Assembly (NCBI GenBank): GCA_025766275.1
Contig: JAFKAC010000015.1
Span: forward strand, 372,001-436,000
Length of the DNA stretch: 64,000 bases
Reading direction: 5' to 3'
Source of the DNA: Lactarius indigo
Taxonomy: Eukaryota > Basidiomycota > Agaricomycetes > Russulales > Russulaceae
In this document: positions 57,968 to 64,000 of the stretch, piece by piece
How positions within the stretch are numbered: position 1 is the first letter of the stretch
How the letters are laid out: each line of letters begins with the position of its first letter
Translations under genes and position numbers: made by a program
Notes under the pieces: generated by a model
Told to the model about the DNA's origin: nothing
The model's input: only the letters and a program-made list of their open reading frames with translations
Databases searched by the model: none

Positions 57968-59340
57968 ATGACTTCACTGATAAAGCAATCTTTGTACAGT
58001 GTCGACTCATTTCAGCTAGACTGCGGTGTAGTTCTCCGAGATGTGCCTATCGCATACAAGACCTGGGGAACACTTAATGAAACTGCTGACAATGTTATGG
58101 TCATTTGTCACGCCTTCACCGGTAGTGCGGACGTTGAAGACTGGTAAACTACACCTCTGATTGATTGTTATTCTTGACAAATAACAAATTCAAGGTGGGG
58201 CCCACTCATGGGTCAAGGAAAGGCGTTTGATCCAAGTCGGTTTTTCGTCGTGTGCGTCAATGTGATGGGTTCTCCGTACGGCACCGCATCTCCTGTCACG
58301 ACAAATCCTAGTACAGGAAAACCGTATGGGCCAGTTTTTCCGGCGACGACGATCCGAGACGATGTCCGGTGAGCCGTTGATCGATGTCTTGCAAAGTTAC
58401 TATAGTGACATTCTTCGACAGATTGCACAAGCATGTTCTCGACCACCTTGGGGTGTCATCTGTTGCAGTTGTAATCGGTGGCTCTATGGGCGGCATGGCA
58501 GTGCTGGAGTGGCCCTTATGCACGAAAAAGGGGTATATCCGACACATAATTCCGATTGCCACATCTGCGCGTCACTCTGCGTGGTGCATCAGCTGGGGAG
58601 AGGCCCAGCGACAAAGCATCTACAGTGATCCCGAATACGCGGATGGTTATTATACCACACAACCTGCTTCGGGACTCGCTGCAGCACGCATGACTGCGCT
58701 GCTCACGTATCGCTCGCGCGACTCTTTCGAGAGCCGGTTCGGACGCAAGCCGCAACATGCTGCCAAGGATGCGGCGGCCGAAGTTGACACACCGCCCCGC
58801 TCCCCGGGCACTGCTCCGGAGGACGCCCTGGCCGTTCACAACGAAGGCCTCCGAAACCCGCGCGCCGCGTTACGAACATCTGCGTCTCCAGTTCCGCTGT
58901 TTTCGGCGCAGTCCTACCTACGCTACCAGGGAAGCAAGTTCGTCGCGCGGTTCGATGCCAACTGCTACATACATATCACACGCAAGCTCGACACGCACGA
59001 CGTTACGCGAGGGCGCGGGTCGCTGGAGGAAGTGCTCGTGCAACTTCCTGCGCGTGCTCTTGTCATCGGCATTGAGACAGACGGGCTATTCATGCTCTCG
59101 GAACAGCGCGAGATCGCGGCCGGGGTTCCAAACGCCGAGCTGATTGTGATCCAGTCGCAGGACGGGCACGATGGCTTTCTCCTCGAATTCGAACAGATCA
59201 ACACGCATATCTTGCGCTTCCTGAAGAGGGAATTTCCGGGATATTATCGGGATGGATCGGGAGACACACCAACGGATAGTTTCCAAATACAAAAAACAAG
59301 CGTGTTTGGTGAGGCAGAAGTGGACTTGACGTGCTGGTAG
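57968..59340 (+). CDS. MET2: homoserine O-acetyltransferase
   Basis: Three exons (57968-58143, 58195-58368, 58422-59340) encode 422 residues. The enzyme moves an acetyl group from acetyl-CoA to homoserine, feeding methionine and cysteine synthesis in the cytosol. It is an alpha/beta-hydrolase-fold transferase. Visible are CHAFTGSAD, the NVMGSPYGTASP block, the nucleophile Ser in GGSMGGM, the acid Asp in IETDGLF and the catalytic His in QDGHDGFL. A Pro/Ala-rich insert (about 58760-58880) precedes the SYLRYQGSKF helix, as in other fungal members. Start codon: the ATG at 57968 gives MTSLIKQSLYSVDSF with the family N-terminus soon after. All catalytic residues are present, and the gene looks intact. 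Confidence 0.93.
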
Positions 59341-59640
59341 ACAAGAAGAATATTTTCTCGATAGATATGGTATTTTTAGCGTAGCGCGGCGGCTCTTGAC
59401 AAATGTATACAGTTGACTCTGTCCGACTCGGCTGGGCGCAAGAAGAATACTGAAAGGCCCTTCGCGGGCGCAAACAAAGGAGACGATAAAGTGGATGGCG
59501 TGGGAAATCGAGTCGTAAATAGATAAACCTACAAAAAACAAACTGAAAATACATGGTGTGATCCTAGAATACTTTCCGTGCTCATTGGGCTACGGTGGTA
59601 AATAATGGAGGTATCAATCGCGATTATACATGTATTAAAC
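59341..59640. other. short convergent intergenic gap
   Basis: 300 bp between the stop codons of the MET2-type gene and the transcription factor, which point toward each other. AT-rich with no gene. Both polyadenylation regions must lie here or overlap. Confidence 0.5.
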
Positions 59641-62347
59641 TCACTGTCCCATCTGTGCGACGCGTTTTCCATCGTCCATTTCGTCGAAAAATTGGCCGAG
59701 CTCACCCTTTTCGAACCCGATTGGGGAGTTCCACATGCTATCCTGACTCGTATTCGGAACCTTGAATGCGGGAAGTCCAGAAGCTTGTTCGAAATTTAGG
59801 ACAGGGGCTGACTGGGGACTCGGTCCAGTACCGTTCCCTTGGAGCTCCGACTGGGAATGAATATGTTGCTTGGCGTGCTGTGTAGGCGACATGATGAAAG
59901 AGGACAGATCTGCTTTTGGAGTCGCAGGCGCAGAGAAGCTGGTGCTCGACCTGGTGCTTGACATAAGCCCCGTCGGACCCTGAAGACGAGCCCGCTTGCG
60001 AGAGGGGTTCTGAACGGAACTGCGGCCAGGCGCCCAGAGGACCTGTGGAGACTGGGACAGGTCCAGGACAGGGGGCGGCAGCACCTCTTCAGGAGAAACA
60101 GACGCTTCCGGTTGCCACGGCTGCGGCGATGTTACCGGTGTATAAGGTTGCTGCGCTAGGAAGACCACTGCACGCGCCCGGGCCAAGGCATTTGCTGTGC
60201 GCAATGTCTGTGCCCTTTCATCATCTTGCACCGGCGGCTCCGCGTACGCGGGCTCCAGGGCTCGGAGGACGTTCAGAGCCTTATCAGCAAACGGACGTCC
60301 CACAAAGCGGGTCAGATCAGTGGCAGCATGGGACACGCTGGTCCGGAGATGCTGGAAATCCAGCCGGGTAGGATTGTCCGCGATAAGAAGCGTGAGAAAA
60401 ACGGCGGCGGCGCATACATGCTGTGGGAGTGACGATAGGTGGGCAACGACATTGGCCGCGTGTGGGCCGAGTGACGTGGGGTGTAGTTGGGTTCCTGTGG
60501 CCAGCAGAGCGTTAGCGGCGTCAATGGCCATAGCCATGCTCGTCGCCATCTCGGGTGTTTCGCCGCACAAACTCCCAGAGCCACCAGCATGTGCACGATG
60601 TAGTGCAAAGCGTGCGTGTAGGAACGCTAGTCGTAACGCAGCACCCTGGACCCCGGCGCGCCTCGTAGCTGCTAGAGGCGCCGTGATACTCTGTGCGAGA
60701 GTGACATCATCCATCACGATGTCAGCGGGTAGAGATTCATGCCACTCCTGTAAGAGCCGATCGTGATCGAGGATTGTTCCATAGGGAACGGGGCGTAGAG
60801 AGGTCGCATCCATGATTTCACCCATGAGGTATGCTAGCCTGAAAAGAAGTATGTGCACCGTAGACACTGGCGAGGATTTGTCATCCACAGTATTATATGC
60901 CACTGGCAGCTGGGTGTCGAAGTGGCGTGAAGAAATGGCGTACGGGCGGCCAAACATGAATGCGTGCCATCTATTCGGCATGTCAATTGAAGGAATGTGG
61001 CGTGACGAGAAATGAGCCCACCGATCAAGGAACACGATATTCCACCATGCCATTCGGCGGCGTTCTGCCGTATTCGTCGGAAGACTCCAAGCGCCAGGGT
61101 CTCTGTGTAGGCCAAAAGCGGTTCCCACGGCTACAAGCTCAGCGCGCAGTAGCCAGAGTTCTTCCGAGTCCACGGTCACGAGCGTGAGATAGTAGGCTCG
61201 AGCGACGAGTAACTCGATGCGATCAAGGTCCCTCCCTGGTGTTGATGGCCCATGTCGTTCCATCAACACGAGGGCAATATTATAACAGCGAGTGCCGAGT
61301 TCAGGGCGTACTGGTGGTTGGCCTGGGGATATGCTATGGCCATCAGGTAGATGAAATACAGCTGTCGCAAGTAACACGCAGGCGGTAGCAAGCGTGATGC
61401 GGCAGGGCCAAATACCAGACTTGTAGTTGGACCAGCGCCTCATAAAAGCCACTGCATCAACTGGGCGGTACAACCAAGTGCAGTATTCAAAGTAATGGTC
61501 GAGGAGGGCGTCGATGACGGCGAGTGGAGGCATCAGCCGTACGAGATCATGGTCCTGCTCGTAACTAGCTAAGAGCGCTTTGGGGCTTCTGTGGCCGGCT
61601 GACGATGATTCATCTTGCTGATCTGGGAGAGGCTTATCGCCGGGCGTTGAGCGAGTGAGTCAAAGAGCTCGTCGCCGGCCACGAGATCAAACGTACCCGC
61701 ATACCCAGATACGATATCCAGCCCGTCGGCCCTACGCCAGGGTTTAATTGTGTCGGCCACGAAGACAAAGGGGTGCTCAGGTGAGATAAGAGGCCCCGCT
61801 GCGGTTGTGCGCGCGAGTCCCCCGACGGCGCATCAGATGAGGGTCGAGGTGTGCGCTGCATCGTGGTCAAGTGGGACTCGAGGAGTGAGAGAGATTGGCG
61901 GATTTTCCTGAACTCTGATGTGGCATTGACGGTACTCGTTGAAGGAGGGTCGGCGCTGGTGATATCAAAGAGCGCTGGTTGTTACGCCACAGGGTAGGTA
62001 GATGGGTACAAAGGACATACGATGCCACAGGAGATCCTCGTGGACTAGTGGATGGGTCCTTATCGTCGGCAGAATAACAGAGCGATGCATGCCCTATAAT
62101 CGGGTCAATCAGAAAAAGCAGCGAGGGGGCGGTGAGCACTCGCCTCGAAGCACACAGGAGGAGCATGGCCTGTTGCTGCACTCGGACAATCAGTGAAAGG
62201 ACGGGAAATGGAACCAGTGGCCGGGCCGCACCGATCGCATTTGAGCTTGCTATTTCGACATGGCTCACAGTTGAGGATTTTGCGGGAGCGCTTAGTCAAG
62301 GGAGCCTGGTCTTGAGGCGCAATGGAGGTCTCGCCTGACTCGAGCAT
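59641..62347 (-). CDS. Zn2Cys6 fungal transcription factor
   Basis: Five exons (62347-62232, 62175-62144, 62093-62021, 61955-61697, 61617-59641) give 818 residues. The zinc cluster is assembled from three exons: CEPCRNSKLKCDR, then NRPCSSCVLR, then GHASLCYSADD, giving C-x2-C-x6-C ... C-x2-C-x8-C. The second junction works only with a GC-AG intron. A short heptad-like helix follows (FRKIRQSLSLLESHL), which should dimerise the protein. The fungal-specific regulatory domain spans about residues 190-560 (DALLDHYFEYCTWLYRPVD, ELWLLRAELVAVGTAFGLHRDP, MAWWNIVFLDRW). The C-terminus is low complexity (Ser/Pro/Gln), as in activation regions. The target is unknown. The neighbour across the divergent promoter is the 5-hmdU-kinase-like gene, so co-regulation is possible but unproven. 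Confidence 0.9.
62094..62143 (-). other. GC-AG intron in the zinc-cluster coding region
   Basis: Donor GCGAGT at 62143, acceptor TATAG ending at 62094, 50 nt. Only this pair restores the sixth Cys at the expected spacing (C-x8-C) and the downstream frame. The nearby GT (GTGCTC) would shift the frame to an early stop. Confidence 0.65.
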
Positions 62348-63054
62348 ACCATAACAACGAGCTTGAGGGGGGAGGGATGAGTGACGTTAAATATTGGGAG
62401 AGATAAAGGCGTACAGCGTCTTGAGCGCTCAAGAGGGAGATCGGGGAGGGAGATAAGTGGGGGCCTTGTTGGGTAAAGCAAGGGATGAGACATGAAGGTT
62501 GTCGGGTTCTCGGGAGAAGTACAGACCTTCGATATTATAGGCAACCCGAAGAAAATAAGAGACTGTGCGAAGCAAGGAAAGGACGGCAGCAGGTCTTATC
62601 AGCCTATTACACTGGTCTCGGCAGGATACTGTAAATGAAAAAAATATATCGCCAGAGATGAGTCTGTAACTTTGTGCGAGGCATAACCAAGTTGCCAAGT
62701 TGGCACCCTTGATGCCCGCATGGCACCGGACACCGGATGTGCCTGATTAAGTGAATATTCTTCGAGATCGAAGCCGAGATCTCAAGATCTGAACTGAATT
62801 TTTTTTTTCTTTTCTTTTACCAATATACAGTACCCAAGGAAAGGGACCGTAGCGAGACTTCGTCACTTTTTACAAGACCGACGCCGAAGACGGATGACTA
62901 CCAAAATGATCACGTGGTGGCGCTCTCGCCTTCTTTTCAAATAAAATTGCTTACTTAATCCACGTCTTCGCCGCCACGTCTCGAGTCGCGACGCGATGCT
63001 CGGATCCAGTCAAGCTCGCCAACTTCCTTTCTTCCTTGCGTTTGGACCCTCATC
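62348..63054. promoter_or_regulatory. divergent intergenic region
   Basis: 707 bp between the transcription factor (minus) and the gene at 63055 (plus). It contains a T run at 62799-62807 and a GATCACGTGG box at about 62909-62918 (core CACGTG). No gene is seen. Confidence 0.45.
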
Positions 63055-64000
63055 ATGGCGCGCTTCTCTGCCACCTCAACCCCATTGACATCACGGTCGC
63101 AAACCAGAACAGGGAAAAAGAAATTTGGCCCCGGCCCTGGCTCCATCGTGGACATTGCCGGTCGCAAGCTGAAACTATCCCCCGTTATTGACACCTTATT
63201 TCTATGGATGACCGAGCGTCATGCCATTCACCAACGTCGTCTCGCAGGGCAACCATGGCCGTGGACTGACGATCCTATTTTTCGCCAGCATGCTTTCACC
63301 AATGTTTTCCGTGTCTACGATCGCGTCACCCAGTATATCATTTGCAACGTCATTGGCAAGGGCGACCAAGACCTTCATGAAACATGCTTCCGCGTGATTC
63401 TCTTCCGCTGTTTCAATCGCATTTCCACATGGGAGTTACTCTTGAATCACTTTGGGGAACTAACGTGGCGCGACTTCGACCTCTCTGCATACGAAGCCGT
63501 CCTCTATGAGGAGTACAGGCAGAACAACAAGCTTTACGGAGCTTCCTACATCCTCCCAGCACCAGAGCTCGGCGGGACCTCCCTCGGGGGAACAAAAGCC
63601 AATTATGCAAATCATTTGCGTTTGCTCAAAGTAATGATGGAAAGTGACCTTCCCGGTCAGCTTGGCCAACTGTCCGAACTGAGTGATGCATGGGAACGGA
63701 TCTCTTTGTATCCTAGTATGGGCGAATTCCTTTCCTTTCAGTACGTCTCCATACCCCTTTCATGTGACCTCTTCCCCCGTCTGACGTCTGCAGACTTCTT
63801 CTCGATCTCAATATGATCCCAGGCCTAAGCTACCCCGAGGACTGGGCAATCTGCGGTCCGGGTGCGACGTCGTGCCTGACCAAGATCTTTGGCCCTGAAG
63901 TGAACGGCGTATATGGAGAAGCACTTGCGTGGTTACATGATTCACAGGATCTTCACTTCGCTCGTCTGGGCATCTCCCATGAACGCCGTCCGTCCATCGG
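63055..64000 (+). CDS. 5-hmdU DNA kinase helical-domain protein (partial)
   Basis: The gene runs off the window. Exon 1 (63055-63740) and exon 2 (from 63794) are joined by a 53-nt GTACGT...CAG intron. After a basic, low-complexity N-terminus of ~35 residues comes an all-helical domain: FTNVFRVYDRVTQYII, FRVILFRCFNRISTWELL, then ANHLRLLKVMMESDLP, a YPSMGEFLSFQLLLDLN block and ICGPGATSCLTKIFG. I match this from memory to the helical domain named for phage 5-hydroxymethyl-dU DNA kinases, also listed as alpha-glutamyl/putrescinyl thymine pyrophosphorylase-type. Such proteins act on hypermodified thymine in phage DNA. Fungal homologues are known from genome surveys but have no tested function that I know. 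Whether a kinase or another domain follows lies outside the window. Confidence 0.75.

Noticed and set aside
61950..62026. 35-nt intron model in the transcription factor (GTACCC...CCAG)
   Set aside because: A 65-nt intron with consensus GTATGT donor (62020 to 61956) keeps the frame and is the simpler choice.

Overview
The window reads as nuclear DNA of a filamentous basidiomycete, most likely an Agaricomycete. The genes carry many short introns (mostly 46-80 nt, GT-AG, with two GC-AG cases). Several families are typical of mushroom-forming and Rhizoctonia-like fungi: F-box/leucine-rich proteins, DUF6699-type proteins, a YvcK/CofD-like protein and a 5-hmdU-kinase-helical-domain protein. The LTR element is a Tf1/sushi-type chromovirus. 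A Rhizoctonia/Ceratobasidium-like source is a guess; the class-level call is firmer. No tRNA, rRNA or CRISPR array was recognised.

Layout. 1-2.6 kb: no gene. 2.6-4.6 kb: a six-exon gene ending in a DUF6699-like domain. 4.6-6.15 kb: microsatellites and an array of GC-rich hairpins next to a 50-nt polypurine run. 6.16-14.8 kb: a degenerate Ty3/gypsy chromovirus whose right LTR is split by a 774-bp solo LTR of another family. 14.8-17.6 kb: G-rich dispersed repeats and a complete hAT-type MITE (17-bp TIRs, 8-bp TSD). 18.4-20.9 kb: an intact secreted type-B carboxylesterase with 14 introns. 21-35 kb: a segmentally duplicated cluster with four F-box gene copies (two full length, one truncated, one frameshifted), each set accompanied by copies of the 3' end of a dynein gene and a common spacer. 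34.65-39.0 kb: the source gene, a cytoplasmic dynein heavy chain that has only the tail and ends at a stop codon before the motor.

40.8-42.8 kb: an 11-exon YvcK/CofD-like gene. 43.0-43.6 kb: a small mitochondrial LEA-like protein. 46.3-47.0 kb: a NAD(P)-binding protein. 48.5-52.7 kb: divergent genes for the mitochondrial ATP synthase assembly factor Atp11 and a CUL4-like cullin, starts 101 bp apart. 56.6-57.8 kb: a short-chain dehydrogenase, divergent from a homoserine O-acetyltransferase (MET2 type) at 58.0-59.3 kb. 59.6-62.3 kb: a Zn2Cys6 transcription factor, divergent from a gene at 63.06 kb that runs off the window and carries the helical domain named after 5-hydroxymethyl-dU DNA kinases.

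Most of the single-copy genes are housekeeping or metabolic and show no operon-like link. The most unusual parts are the tail-only dynein heavy chain and its repeated 3' end inside an F-box cluster, the self-priming chromovirus with CpG-type decay, the hairpin array and the 5-hmdU-kinase-like gene. Exon limits were derived by hand from splice signals and reading-frame continuity. For the DUF6699 gene, YvcK-like gene, Atp11, cullin, SDR, MET2 and transcription factor the summed exon lengths are multiples of three.
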